This document shows positions 34,120 through 43,611 of a stretch of 64,000 bases of DNA, piece by piece. The notes beneath the pieces are model-generated. The model made no database searches. It was not told the origin of the DNA and worked only from the letters and a program-made list of their open reading frames with translations. Within the stretch, counting starts at the first letter, position 1; each line of letters opens with the position of its first letter. The DNA comes from Rhodococcus rhodnii. GTDB lineage: Bacteria > Actinomycetota > Actinomycetes > Mycobacteriales > Pseudonocardiaceae. The stretch is from contig JOAA01000034.1 in the NCBI GenBank assembly GCA_000720375.1, positions 32,988-96,987 of the forward strand. Direction: 5' to 3'. Made by a program: the position numbers and the translations under genes.

Positions 34120-35258
34120 GACCTAGATGATGGCAGTACGGCCGTGACCGCCCAGCCGGCACCCGTCGACCCCGCGTTCAGGTGGCCGCCGACGGACTCC
34201 ACCCGCTCGGCCAGACCGACCAGGCCGAAGCCGCCGCTGGGCAGGCCGTTCGACGCCGCGATGCCGTCGTTGGTCACCGTTATCTCCAGGGAGCCGCCGG
34301 TATCGGCCGCGCTGACCTCCACCCGGGTCACTTCGGCCGCGTGTCGCAGGATGTTGGTCAATGACTCCTGGACAACGTGTTTCGCCGCGTTGAGGGTCTC
34401 TTGTGGCAGTTCGCGTGCGGCCAGGTCGGAGTCGATCGACACAGTGACCGGCGGACCGGCGAAGTTCTCCGCAGCCGTGGCCACCGCCGAACCCAAGGTC
34501 TGGTGTGGACGGACGGGCGCCGAGTCTTCCCTGAGCACGGTGATCATGCTGCGCATGGACACCAGCGCCTCGGATCCGGCCTTCTCAATCCCGGCGAGCA
34601 TCTCGTCGAGCGCCTTGGGGGAGGGGGCCATGCCCGCCGCTGTGGTGAACCGGACGGCCTTGGCTTGCGCCACGATCGCCGTCACGTGGTGGGCGACGAA
34701 GTCGTGCAGGTCACGGGCGTATTCCAGGCGCTGGGTCTGCCTTTCCAGTTCGAACCCCACACTGCGCCTGCGGTCGTACAGGCGCACGTACATGCCGAGG
34801 AGCACCAGGAACCCCATCACAGCGACGATGACCGCGATCATGTACTCGATGCGGTCGTAGCTGTCCAGGCGCAACGGCAGCACGGTGGCAGCGGCGAAGA
34901 GCAGCATGGTCAACCATGCCGAGCGCCGCGGCCGGAACTGGATCACCACTCGGACCACGAGGATCGCCAGCCCGAGCAGTTCGATCATGCCGAAGGTGTT
35001 GTCCGGCGGTACCGGCAACTGCGGACAGACGATCGTGAAGGCGATCGACAGCACGGCGATACCGCTGACGACCCACGCGGACAGCGTCGACGTCAGCAAG
35101 GCCGCCAGCGGCAGCAGGCCGCAGATCACGATCCCGATCGCGCCGGGCACAGCGTCGACGCTCAGCCCTTCGAAGATGACGAAGGCGACCGCGGCCACGA
35201 AGAGAACAGCGGTGGTGACGCGCTGTACCCAGGACAGACGGTCGAAGAAGCCCAGCAT
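34116..35258 (-). CDS. Sensor histidine kinase, HisKA_3 type
   Basis: 380 residues. Six membrane helices occupy residues ~15-160. The dimerisation domain has YARDLHDFVAHHVTAI with the phospho-acceptor His, and the ATPase domain has VVQESLTNILRHA, VTNDGIA and GGFGLVGLAERVE. The short loops between helices suggest sensing within the membrane, as for cell-envelope antibiotics. Partner is the response regulator downstream. Confidence 0.9.
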   Translation of the reverse strand: MLGFFDRLSWVQRVTTAVLFVAAVAFVIFEGLSVDAVPGAIGIVICGLLPLAALLTSTLSAWVVSGIAVLSIAFTIVCPQLPVPPDNTFGMIELLGLAILVVRVVIQFRPRRSAWLTMLLFAAATVLPLRLDSYDRIEYMIAVIVAVMGFLVLLGMYVRLYDRRRSVGFELERQTQRLEYARDLHDFVAHHVTAIVAQAKAVRFTTAAGMAPSPKALDEMLAGIEKAGSEALVSMRSMITVLREDSAPVRPHQTLGSAVATAAENFAGPPVTVSIDSDLAARELPQETLNAAKHVVQESLTNILRHAAEVTRVEVSAADTGGSLEITVTNDGIAASNGLPSGGFGLVGLAERVESVGGHLNAGSTGAGWAVTAVLPSSRS

Positions 35259-35408
35259 GGCGGCAACGCTACGACACCTGTTGATCCCCTGGCCTCATTC
35301 TTTCGGTTGAGCGGCGCCCACATCACTCGCCAGTGTGGTTGATCCATCCGGCCACGAGCTTGCCCAGGATCGGCAGGGTCAGTTTCGGCTCGATGAGAAC
35401 GGTGTGTG

Positions 35409-36152
35409 ATGGATCAGCGAACGGTCGCCGTGGCCGACCAGCTCGGCAAGGTCTACGGGACGGGCCAGGCAGCCGTGACGGCGCTTGGCGGGGTGTCGGC
35501 TCAGTTCCGGCGGGGCGAGTTCACGGCGGTGATGGGACCGTCCGGTTCGGGCAAATCGACGTTCATGCACTGCCTGGCCGGACTGGACACCCCGACATCG
35601 GGCCGGGCGTGGATCGGCGGCGTCGACCTGTCCTCGCTGACCGAGGCCAAGCTCACCCGGCTGCGGCGGGAGAAGATCGGGTTCATCTTCCAGTCCTTCA
35701 ACCTGCTGCCCACGCTGAGCGCGTGGGAGAACATCGTGCTGCCGCTGTCGCTGGCCGACAAGCGCCCGGACCAGGCATGGACCAGGCAGGTCATCGACGC
35801 GGTCGGGCTGGCGGACCGGCTCAGCCACCGCCCTGCCGAACTGTCGGGCGGACAGCAACAGCGCGTCGCCTGTGCCCGCGCGCTGATCTCCCGCCCTGAG
35901 ATCATCGTCGCGGACGAGCCGACCGGTAACCTCGATTCCCGAAGCGGCGCGCAGATCCTGGGCCTGCTGCAGATGTGCGCACGCAACTGGGGACAGACGG
36001 TCGTCATGGTCACGCACGACCCGATCGCCGCCGGATATGCCGACCGCGTGCTGTTCCTGGCGGACGGGCGGCTGGTGGACGAGATGGCCCAGCCGACTGC
36101 GGACCGTGTCCTTGACCGGATGCGCCGGTTCGATGCGCAGGCGGTGCGCTGA
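35409..36152 (+). CDS. ABC transporter ATP-binding protein (MacB/LolD type)
   Basis: 247 residues. Walker A GPSGSGKST, Q-loop FIFQSFNLLPTLSAWENIVLPL, signature LSGGQQQRVACARAL, Walker B IIVADEPTGNLD and the H-loop MVTHD are all present. The NLLPTL context fits the MacB/LolD/FtsE group. Its TGA overlaps the permease ATG (36150-36154). It lies divergent from the kinase/regulator pair, which probably controls it. Confidence 0.92.
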   Translation: MDQRTVAVADQLGKVYGTGQAAVTALGGVSAQFRRGEFTAVMGPSGSGKSTFMHCLAGLDTPTSGRAWIGGVDLSSLTEAKLTRLRREKIGFIFQSFNLLPTLSAWENIVLPLSLADKRPDQAWTRQVIDAVGLADRLSHRPAELSGGQQQRVACARALISRPEIIVADEPTGNLDSRSGAQILGLLQMCARNWGQTVVMVTHDPIAAGYADRVLFLADGRLVDEMAQPTADRVLDRMRRFDAQAVR

Positions 36153-38575
36153 TGTTCCGGATGGCGATTCGTTCGATCCGTGGCAACAAAGTCCGTTTCG
36201 TACTGCCGGTAGTGGCCGTCATGATCGGTGTCGCCTTCGTGGTGGGCTCATTGCTGTACGGCTCGTCGGTGCAGAAGGCTCTCGAAGGCGTACAGCCGGA
36301 CTATTCGGTGCAAGTGGAGGCTCGGTCGTCGCTCGAAGCGGGTGTGACCGCCGATGTGGTGTCCAAGCTGCGCGGAGTGGCCGGGGCGCAGGATGTCGTG
36401 CCAGTCGCTGAGGGCGCCGCGTTCGTTGTGGACAAAAAGGGCGCGTTGGTCGGCCCGCCCTTCTACGCGCGCGGAGTCACTTTCGACGCGGCCAACTACA
36501 AGCTGACGGCCGGACAGGCGCCCAACGGTCTCAACGAGGCCGCGATCGACGACTGGACCGCCCAACGCACCGGGTACAAGGCGGGTGACCAGGTACGGAT
36601 CGTTGTCGGCGGCACTGCCCGCACCGTTCGGGTGGCCGGCATTTTCACAGCCTCGGACACGCGGATCACCCAAGGTGGCACGCTGACCGCGTTCGACGAC
36701 AAATCATCGCGCGCCTTGTTCGGCAAAACACCCGACAGCTACACGGCAGTCAAATTGACCGCGGCTCCCGGCACGTCCGAGTCCGCGCTCGCCGCGAATG
36801 TGCGGGCCGTCGTCTCCCCGAACGACTACTTGTTCGACACGGCCACCGAGACCGCCAAGCTGCAGAGCGATACCAAGCTGACCGAGATCCTGCTGATCTT
36901 CGCGGGGATCGCGCTGTTCGTCTCGATCTTCTTGGTGGCCAACACGTTCACCATGCTGTCGGCCGCACGTGCTCGTGAACACGCCTTGTTGCGCGCGGTC
37001 GGTGCGGAACGCCGATACGTCATGCGGATGGTCCTCGCGGAGGCCGTGGTGCTGGGGCTCATCGCCACGGTCTTGGGTTATCTGCTCGGTATCGGCGTGG
37101 GTTCTTCGCTGGGCTCGCTGTTCGCGGTCACCGACGGGCCGCCGATCGACCTGGAAGTGTTCAGTGCCGCGCCGGTCCTGGCCGCGCTGGGCGTCGGGAT
37201 CGGCGTGACGATCCTCGCCGCGTACATCCCGGCCCGTCGCGCCGCCGCCGTTGCACCGATCGCCGCGTTGCGGACCGGCTTGCCGCCAACCAGCAAGTCG
37301 TTGCGCCGCCGCAACATCGTGGGCTTCGTGGTGACCGGCCTCGGTGTGCTGGCCACGATCGCCGGAACGCAGTCGCAGGATCTGGTCTACATCGGTGCGC
37401 CGCTGCTGCTGATCGGACTGATCATTCTCACGCCACTGTTCGGTGTCTGGTTGGCGGCGTTGTTGCGTCGCCCGATGACTCGGATCGCCGGCATCCGGGG
37501 GACGCTGGCTGTCGAGAACACTCGCCGAAACCCTCGTCGCACGGGCGCGACAGCCGGTGCGCTGATGATCGGTCTGGCTATTTGTGCCGCGGTAACGGTT
37601 CCGGTCGCATCGATCCGCGCGGAGGAGGGCAAACGCGCGGACACCGGCGACAGCGCGGACGTCCGGGTCAGCGCCGTCGACTACTACGCCAAGATCGGCA
37701 AGGACACCGCGAGCCAGGTCGCGAAGGTGCCCGACGTGCAGGCAGTCACCCCGCTCATCCCAGTGGATGTGAGGTCTGACGGGGACATACTGAGTGCGGC
37801 CGGCGTGGACCCGGCCAATGCCGGCAAGTTCTTCTCGGTCACCGTGACATCAGGCTCGCTCGCCGACCTGGCCGACGGGATCGCCGTGAGCGCCAAGCAA
37901 GCCGACGCGCACAAGTGGGTCGTCGGGAGCGTGGTCCCCGGCAAAACCGCCTTGCCGGTCGTCGCGGTCTTCAACGCGCCCAACGGATTCAAGTACGACG
38001 CGCTGGTCGGAGCGTCCCACGCCGACCCGGGCGCCACACCGAGCGCCGTCCTGATCAAGACCGCGGCGGGCAAGGCGGACAGCGTTCAGTCCGCGATCCG
38101 GAGCATGCTCGACAACCCGACTCTGGTGGTGCAGACCAAGACCGAGTACGTCGAATCCGCCGGTGCCGACCTGGATGTCTTCCTGAACATCCTGTACGCC
38201 CTGCTCAGCATCTCGGTGCTGATCGGCGCGCTCGCGGTGGTGAACACCATGACGATGTCCACATTGGAACGCATCAAGGAGATCGGCTTGCTGCGCGCGG
38301 TCGGCCTCGGCCGCGGCCAGGTCGGCACGATCCTGCGGCTGGAATCGGTGATCATCGCCGTGCTCGGCGCGATCGCGGGCCTGGTGGCCGGATGCCTGAT
38401 CGGCGCGGTGGCCGTTGGCAGCCAGGGCGGGAGCATTCCCGTTGTGCTGCCGTGGGATCGGCTCGGGTTGTTCGTCGCTGTCACCGGGGCCATCGGCATC
38501 GTCGCGGCGCTGTGGCCCGCGTGGAAAGCGACCCGGATCCCGATCCTGAAAGCCATCCACACCGACACGGAGTGA
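36152..38575 (+). CDS. FtsX-like ABC permease
   Basis: 807 residues. An N-terminal helix (VLPVVAVMIGVAFVVGSLLYG) is followed by a large extracytoplasmic domain, a block of helices with VANTFTMLSAARAREHALLRAVGAERRYV, a second outer domain, and a second FtsX block (VVNTMTMSTLERIKEIGLLRAVGLGRGQV). This doubled layout is typical of exporters or mechanotransmission systems for peptides and lipids. It pairs with the ATPase just upstream. Confidence 0.88.
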   Translation: MFRMAIRSIRGNKVRFVLPVVAVMIGVAFVVGSLLYGSSVQKALEGVQPDYSVQVEARSSLEAGVTADVVSKLRGVAGAQDVVPVAEGAAFVVDKKGALVGPPFYARGVTFDAANYKLTAGQAPNGLNEAAIDDWTAQRTGYKAGDQVRIVVGGTARTVRVAGIFTASDTRITQGGTLTAFDDKSSRALFGKTPDSYTAVKLTAAPGTSESALAANVRAVVSPNDYLFDTATETAKLQSDTKLTEILLIFAGIALFVSIFLVANTFTMLSAARAREHALLRAVGAERRYVMRMVLAEAVVLGLIATVLGYLLGIGVGSSLGSLFAVTDGPPIDLEVFSAAPVLAALGVGIGVTILAAYIPARRAAAVAPIAALRTGLPPTSKSLRRRNIVGFVVTGLGVLATIAGTQSQDLVYIGAPLLLIGLIILTPLFGVWLAALLRRPMTRIAGIRGTLAVENTRRNPRRTGATAGALMIGLAICAAVTVPVASIRAEEGKRADTGDSADVRVSAVDYYAKIGKDTASQVAKVPDVQAVTPLIPVDVRSDGDILSAAGVDPANAGKFFSVTVTSGSLADLADGIAVSAKQADAHKWVVGSVVPGKTALPVVAVFNAPNGFKYDALVGASHADPGATPSAVLIKTAAGKADSVQSAIRSMLDNPTLVVQTKTEYVESAGADLDVFLNILYALLSISVLIGALAVVNTMTMSTLERIKEIGLLRAVGLGRGQVGTILRLESVIIAVLGAIAGLVAGCLIGAVAVGSQGGSIPVVLPWDRLGLFVAVTGAIGIVAALWPAWKATRIPILKAIHTDTE

Positions 38576-38584
38576 ATGCCGGGG

Positions 38585-38615
38585 CGCGGCCCCATCCCCC
38601 TTCGATGGGGCCGCG
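38585..38615. terminator. Bidirectional hairpin terminator
   Basis: A 12-bp perfect stem (38585-38596 with 38604-38615) and 7-base loop lie between the convergent permease and ceramidase genes. Confidence 0.85.
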
Positions 38616-38624
38616 TCACCCGAG

Positions 38625-40625
38625 TCAGCCCACGGTGAACGTGTTGGTTGTGCCGGTCAATGGGGAAATGGCGCCGGTCCAGCCGTTCTTCCAGTCGCCA
38701 TTGTGGACGATCCGGTACGTGCCTGCCGGAGTGCCGGTCGGGATGGTCCAGGTGATCGCGGCCTCGGAGTTGGCGATGCCGACCCGCTTCCAGTGGTACC
38801 GGGTGGACCAGTCGCCGTCGTCGGCGACCCGCGTCCACGTACCGTTGACGAGTTGTTGCACCTCAAGGAATGTGCCGTTGCGGCGCAGGTTGTTCTTCGG
38901 GTGGCCGGTGACGAACACCGTGGACACGGTCTGACCGGTCTTGTAGGTCGCCGCCGGTTGGGTCAGGACCTGGCCGAAGGTCTGCGACGGGGCCTTGTCG
39001 TCGAACACGACACCGGTCTGCAGGTTGATGTCGGTGAACGGCGGCTTGCCCGGTGCCGGGCCGGCGGGCAGCGCGGATCCGGCCTTCAGCGAGGCGGCGA
39101 GTTTGCCGAATTCCTGTTGGTACGCCGGGGTTGTGTTGCGGCCGAAGAGCGTTGAGCCGCCTTCGTACTGCTGCAGGTCGTACTCCTCCGGCGTGGTGAC
39201 GTACTGGCTGTATTCGTTGGCATAGCCCTGAATCAGGACATTCTCCAACGGCACGCCCAGTTCCTGCGCGACACTACGGCGGATCCGCAGCCCGGCGACG
39301 ATCGTGACCTCGCCGGGAACCGCGACCAGGTGCAGCTGGCCGAGCTTGACGATCTGCAGCGGCACGATGTTCGGCGTGGCCTGGATGATCCCGGTCGGCA
39401 CGAGCGAGGCCTTCGGGTACTGGCAGTCACGAAGCCATTGCGGCACTTCCATGTGCAGCGGCTCGAACAGCTTCTTCCACGGGCTGGTCATGCCTTCGTT
39501 GAACCCGGGCAGAGCGGGGCCGTCCTCGACGCTCCCGGCCATGGTCGACGCACCGACCACGCCGGAACACGTGGTCGCGGCCTTGCCGTCGGCAGCGTAC
39601 TTGGCGTCGACGGCCGTGTTGCCCATGTCGACGAACCGCATCCGGTAGTCGACCGCACCGGTGATCGCCGACTGCGGTCCGTTGTAGACCTCCTGTGCCT
39701 TGTGGTTCTGCCGTTCACCGATGATCCGGGTGTTCTCCACCTCGTTCTCGGTCGGGCCGGAGCCGGGCTTGAGGTTCAGGTTCGGTGACATGTCACCGGC
39801 ATTGGTGTTCGGGAAGGCCGCGACGAAGCCCGGCTTGTTCTCCAGGTACCGCACGCCTTCGTGGTCGTGCTCCCACTGGTACGCCGCGTAACCCTTGTTG
39901 TCCGGGCTGATCAGCGTGTTCGCGTTGGTCATCGAGGTGTTGTGGGTGGCGAACCAGTTGATCGCGCCCACGTCGGTGTTGCCCTGCTTGAGCCGTAGCA
40001 CGGTCATCGCCGGGTCGATGGCGTTGGGGAAGAACGCCTTGTCCGCCGCGGCATTGGCGTTGAACGCGACCCGGGAGCGGTTGACGCTGGCGTTGGTCAG
40101 CTCGCCACGGCCGATCGACATCGAACCGGGCTTGAGGTCCTCGTGCGCCTCGATGATCGACTCGACGATGCCGTCGGTGATGGCGTTGAGGGTCTGCGGC
40201 TGCATGCCGAGGATGGAGAGGTTGTACGCGAGGTTGTGCGAGTAGCCGCCAGGGCCCGCGTGCGTGTGCGTCGCGGAGAGAAGGAGGTTCTCCTTGGTGT
40301 ACAGGTCGCCGTAGCGCGGCTTCAGCTTCGCCAGCACGGCCTCCTGAACGGCCCGGAAGATCATCGCGAGGTCGGCGTTGACGTACGCGACCCGCTTGTT
40401 CGTCGCCTGGTCGACCACGATGTAGGCACGGGAGCGCTGCCGCTGATGGATGCCGGTGGTCTTCTGGTCGAACTTGGAGTAGCCCATCATGCCGTTCTCC
40501 GCGGCAGGCCCAGTGACGTCGGAAATGCCACGCCCGACCAGGTACGGCTCAGCGGCCGCGGTCGCCGGCAGCCCCGTGAACACCAGCGCCGCCGCGAGCA
40601 CCGCCAGCATGCCCGACCTTCGCAT
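38625..40625 (-). CDS. Secreted neutral ceramidase
   Basis: 666 residues, signal peptide cut near AAA-EPY. Hallmarks of the family: YLVGRGISDVTGPAAENGMMGYS at the start, zinc ligands in SATHTHAGPGG (His120, His122), His228 in FATHNTSMTN, and the nucleophile hexapeptide GDMSPN (Ser280; GDVSPN in Pseudomonas). The C-terminal immunoglobulin-like domain is present. It hydrolyses ceramides outside the cell. AGGAGG precedes ATG 40625. Confidence 0.92.
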   Translation of the reverse strand: MRRSGMLAVLAAALVFTGLPATAAAEPYLVGRGISDVTGPAAENGMMGYSKFDQKTTGIHQRQRSRAYIVVDQATNKRVAYVNADLAMIFRAVQEAVLAKLKPRYGDLYTKENLLLSATHTHAGPGGYSHNLAYNLSILGMQPQTLNAITDGIVESIIEAHEDLKPGSMSIGRGELTNASVNRSRVAFNANAAADKAFFPNAIDPAMTVLRLKQGNTDVGAINWFATHNTSMTNANTLISPDNKGYAAYQWEHDHEGVRYLENKPGFVAAFPNTNAGDMSPNLNLKPGSGPTENEVENTRIIGERQNHKAQEVYNGPQSAITGAVDYRMRFVDMGNTAVDAKYAADGKAATTCSGVVGASTMAGSVEDGPALPGFNEGMTSPWKKLFEPLHMEVPQWLRDCQYPKASLVPTGIIQATPNIVPLQIVKLGQLHLVAVPGEVTIVAGLRIRRSVAQELGVPLENVLIQGYANEYSQYVTTPEEYDLQQYEGGSTLFGRNTTPAYQQEFGKLAASLKAGSALPAGPAPGKPPFTDINLQTGVVFDDKAPSQTFGQVLTQPAATYKTGQTVSTVFVTGHPKNNLRRNGTFLEVQQLVNGTWTRVADDGDWSTRYHWKRVGIANSEAAITWTIPTGTPAGTYRIVHNGDWKNGWTGAISPLTGTTNTFTVG

Positions 40626-40799
40626 CCGAACCTCCTGGCCTGTGCCGTGGATATACGCGAAAGGAATTCACCTTTCTCGGCACCCTAGGTGATCCAGACC
40701 ACTCACCACAAGACACAGCGTGATCAACGGTGTACGGCGGAGAGTCGGCTCGGGCTGCCCGGAGGGGCAAAGGAAGCGAAAACTGTCGGTGGGGGTGAG

Positions 40800-40805
40800 T
40801 AGCCT
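40800..40805 (+). promoter_or_regulatory. -10 element of a leaderless promoter
   Basis: TAGCCT, six bases, then ATG 40812. Confidence 0.5.
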
Positions 40806-40811
40806 GCAAGT

Positions 40812-41435
40812 ATGGGGATGACGGAGATCAAGACGCTGGAAGAACTGCGGGAACTCTCCGGCGAGCCGATGGAGCGCGTGCACTGCAAGATCCTTGACCA
40901 CATCGATCCGCATGCCCGGACGTTGATCGAGCACTCGCCGTTCGTGCTGCTGGCGACCTCGTCGACGGACGGGACCTGCGACGTCTCACCGCGAGGCGAC
41001 CCGGCGGGTTCGGTGTTGATCCTGGACGACCGCACGCTCGTCCTCGCCGACCGGCCGGGCAACAAGCTGCATGACAGCTTGACCAACATCATCGCGAACC
41101 CGCACGCGGGTCTGCTGTTCCTGATTCCGGGAATGAACGAGACCCTTCGGGTCAACGGGCGGGCGAAGCTCGTGTCCGACGCGCCGTTCTTCGATTCCCT
41201 GGTCGTCAAGGGCAAGCGGCCGCATCTTGCCATCGTCATCGAGGTCGAGCAGCTCTACATGCACTGCGCCAAGGCTTTTCTGCGGTCGTCGCTGTGGAAG
41301 CCGGAGACGTGGCCGGATCGTTCCTCGCTGCCCAGCCTCGGCCGGATCCTCAAGGATCAGATCGCGCAGATCCCGGTTTCCGCCGACGAACTGGACGCTA
41401 CGCTCGAAGTGGGGAACCGGACGCTCCAGTACTGA
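40812..41435 (+). CDS. FMN-binding PPOX-family flavoprotein (MSMEG_1061-like)
   Basis: 207 residues with the split-barrel flavin fold: HSPFVLLATSSTDGTCDVSPRGDPAG, RTLVLADRPGNKLHDSLTNIIANPHAGLLFLIPG, then RVNGRAKL. The MSMEG_1061-type C-terminus with WPDRSSLPSLG is present. It probably reduces a small molecule with FMN or F420. Its 3' end overlaps the convergent hydrolase gene by 38 bases. Confidence 0.82.
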   Translation: MGMTEIKTLEELRELSGEPMERVHCKILDHIDPHARTLIEHSPFVLLATSSTDGTCDVSPRGDPAGSVLILDDRTLVLADRPGNKLHDSLTNIIANPHAGLLFLIPGMNETLRVNGRAKLVSDAPFFDSLVVKGKRPHLAIVIEVEQLYMHCAKAFLRSSLWKPETWPDRSSLPSLGRILKDQIAQIPVSADELDATLEVGNRTLQY

Positions 41436-42036
41436 GCCACGTGCGGGCTTTCTCGACCGCTTCCAGGGTGATCTGGTGACCGCCTTGGTGGCGGTGGACG
41501 GTCACGTCCGCCGACCGCTCCCGTAGCTGGGCCACCAGCTCCTCGTTGGACGGCAACGGCGCCATCGGGTCGCGCGTTCCATTGGACAGGAACACCCTCG
41601 TCCCGCTCAGATCCAGTGCGGGCGGTGACGGGACCGGAGACATCGCGGCGAACGCGGCCATCTCGGTCAACGCGTCCGGTCGCAGCAATACCGTTGCCAC
41701 ACCGATGTTCGCGCCGTTGGAGAACCCGACGCCGACCAGCCGACGGTCTGCCAGGCCGTAGTGTTTGACGGCCTCGACGATGAAGTCCGCAAGCTCGTTG
41801 GCCCGGACAACCACGTCCTCGTGGTCGAAAACGCCTTCGCTGAGCCGGCGGAACCAGCGCGGCATGCCGTTCTCGCGGACCTGACCGGCTGGCGCGAGAA
41901 TCGCTGAACCGGGGCTCAGTTCGGCGCCGAGGCCGATCAGGTCGGACGGGCGGCCGCCCGTGCCGTGCAACAGCAACAGCACGGGCTTGGCCGGGTCTCC
42001 TTGCTCGTAAAGGTGTTCGAGCGACAGCGACGTCAT
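41398..42036 (-). CDS. Alpha/beta hydrolase (MhqD-like carboxylesterase)
   Basis: 212 residues of the phospholipase/carboxylesterase group: LLLLHGTGGRPSDLIGL, nucleophile in GVGFSNGANIG, Asp in NGTRDPMAPL, His in RHQGGHQIT. In Bacillus the equivalent gene mhqD sits with mhqO in a quinone-response regulon. Its ATG overlaps the dioxygenase TGA (ATGA on the minus strand), so both are translated together. Confidence 0.85.
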   Translation of the reverse strand: MTSLSLEHLYEQGDPAKPVLLLLHGTGGRPSDLIGLGAELSPGSAILAPAGQVRENGMPRWFRRLSEGVFDHEDVVVRANELADFIVEAVKHYGLADRRLVGVGFSNGANIGVATVLLRPDALTEMAAFAAMSPVPSPPALDLSGTRVFLSNGTRDPMAPLPSNEELVAQLRERSADVTVHRHQGGHQITLEAVEKARTWLSTGASGSPLRA

Positions 42037-43016
42037 CGCGCGGCCAGCTTCTCGGCGACGTCGGGGTTGTTCTCGTCCGGCAGGTTCAGCTTGACCAGCC
42101 CGGCGGCGATCTCGTCGCGGTTGGGCTCCAGCCACGGCGGCAGCTTCAGCGCCCGGCCGAGCTCCAGCAGCGGCTCGTCCACGGTGAAGCCGATGTCGTC
42201 GGTGGCCACCTCGAACAGGGTGCCGCCCGGCTCCCGGAAGTAGATCGAGTGGAAGTACTGCCGGTCGAGGATCGCGGTGACGTTCACGCCGTCGTTCACC
42301 AGTTCCTCGCGCCAGGCCTGCTGCGTCGCGTCGTCCGGCACACGCCACGCGACGTGGTGAACGGTCCCGCCCGCGACCAAGCCCTTCGGCGCGCCCGGGG
42401 TGACGAGTACGTCGACCAGCGCGCCAGGCCCGCCGTCGCCCGCGGCGAACCGCAGCCGGTTGCCGTCCTGGTGCTTGAACGTCAGGCCGAGGCCGTCGGT
42501 GAGCATCTTGGCGGTGTCGGCCTCGTCGGACACCGACAGCGTGACTGAGTGCAGGCCACGGATGGCGTGTTCGCCCGGCACCAGTGGCGTGTCCCACGGG
42601 TTGCGCGGGTCGGCCTGCTTGTGTGCGACGAGCGCGATGGTCAGGCCGTCCGGGTCGTCGAAGGTGAGCGTGTCCTCTTCGTCGCGGGTGGTGATCCGGC
42701 TGGTCCGCACGCCGACCTTGGCGAGGTGCTCACTCCACCAGCCGATGGAGTTGGCGGGCACGGAGAAGGAGGTCGTGGTGGCCTGGCCGGTGCCGTGCCT
42801 GCCGTTGGCCACCTGGTTCCACGGGAAGAAGGTCATGATCGTGCCGGGGCGGCCGGCCTCGTCGCCGTAGTAGAGGTGATAGACGCCCGGGTCGTCGAAG
42901 TTGACCGTGGTCTTGACCAGCCGCAATCCCAAGGTGCGGGCGTAGAAGTCGACGTTGCGCTGCGGGTTGCCGACGATGGCCGTGACGTGGTGCAGGCCGT
43001 TCGTCTTGATCGCCAT
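42033..43016 (-). CDS. Ring-cleaving dioxygenase, VOC superfamily (MhqO-like)
   Basis: 327 residues made of two glyoxalase-type modules. GLHHVTAIVGNPQRNVDFYARTLGLRLVKTTVNFDDP begins the first; HHVAWRVPDD and GGTLFEVATDD carry metal ligands in the second. MhqO/LinE-type enzymes open (hydro)quinone rings using Fe2+. A good AGGAGG lies upstream of ATG 43016. The promoter region is shared with the divergent MarR gene. Confidence 0.88.
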   Translation of the reverse strand: MAIKTNGLHHVTAIVGNPQRNVDFYARTLGLRLVKTTVNFDDPGVYHLYYGDEAGRPGTIMTFFPWNQVANGRHGTGQATTTSFSVPANSIGWWSEHLAKVGVRTSRITTRDEEDTLTFDDPDGLTIALVAHKQADPRNPWDTPLVPGEHAIRGLHSVTLSVSDEADTAKMLTDGLGLTFKHQDGNRLRFAAGDGGPGALVDVLVTPGAPKGLVAGGTVHHVAWRVPDDATQQAWREELVNDGVNVTAILDRQYFHSIYFREPGGTLFEVATDDIGFTVDEPLLELGRALKLPPWLEPNRDEIAAGLVKLNLPDENNPDVAEKLAAR

Positions 43017-43045
43017 GGCTGCCTCCTGGCTCGCTCTCTGCGAAG

Positions 43046-43105
43046 AATCTATCTCGAAAACATCTTGCGAGCAAGATATATTCCGGCGAGCGATCGCGGT
43101 ATGGT
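43046..43105. promoter_or_regulatory. Divergent promoter with MarR-type operator
   Basis: A perfect palindrome, ATCTTGC-GA-GCAAGAT, occupies 43062-43077. A half-site TATCTCGA (43050-43057) lies beside it and resembles the Bacillus MhqR box. On the minus strand TTGCTC, 17 bases and TAGATT (43046-43051) form the dioxygenase promoter, with the palindrome over its -35. On the plus strand TATGGT (43100-43105) is six bases before the MarR ATG 43112. Confidence 0.75.
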
Positions 43106-43111
43106 GTGCGC

Positions 43112-43567
43112 ATGCCGGATGTCGGGGATGACGAGATCGTCACGTGGTGGGGCCTGGTGATCGAGGGCTACCAAGCGACACAGGACCTTCTGCTCGCTGA
43201 GATCTCCGGCCGGCTGGGCCTCGCGGCTGGGCCGTTCGACATCCTGCTCAGGTTGCTCCGCTCGCCGGGGCACCGGTTGCCGATGACGCGCCTGGCCAAG
43301 GAGGCGGCGTTGAGCAGCGGCGGATTCACCAAGGTGGCCGATCGGATGACCGACGCGGGCCTGATCCGCCGTGAACCGAGCGAAACCGACCGTCGAGTCA
43401 CGCACGCCGTGCTCACCGATCACGGCCTTGACATGGCACAACGCGCGCGCAAGGTGACAGCGGAGGTGCTACGGGAGCGCGTGCTGGAGCCGTTGGGGGA
43501 GAAGCGGTCGACCGAGCTCGCCGACGCGATGCGAACCTTGCGGGCGACGAATGGCGTCCCGGAGTAA
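43112..43567 (+). CDS. MarR-family repressor (MhqR-like)
   Basis: 151 residues with a MarR winged helix: FDILLRLLRSPGHRLPMTRLAKEAALSSGGFTKVADRMTDAGLIRREPSETDRRVTHAVLT. It diverges from the dioxygenase/hydrolase operon and a palindrome lies between them, so it very likely represses that operon and itself. No conserved reactive Cys is seen, so induction by modification of cysteine is not evident. Confidence 0.88.
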   Translation: MPDVGDDEIVTWWGLVIEGYQATQDLLLAEISGRLGLAAGPFDILLRLLRSPGHRLPMTRLAKEAALSSGGFTKVADRMTDAGLIRREPSETDRRVTHAVLTDHGLDMAQRARKVTAEVLRERVLEPLGEKRSTELADAMRTLRATNGVPE

Positions 43568-43611
43568 GGGGAGAATCTGCGCGATGGACCGCCGACTGCG
43601 AACATACGAAC

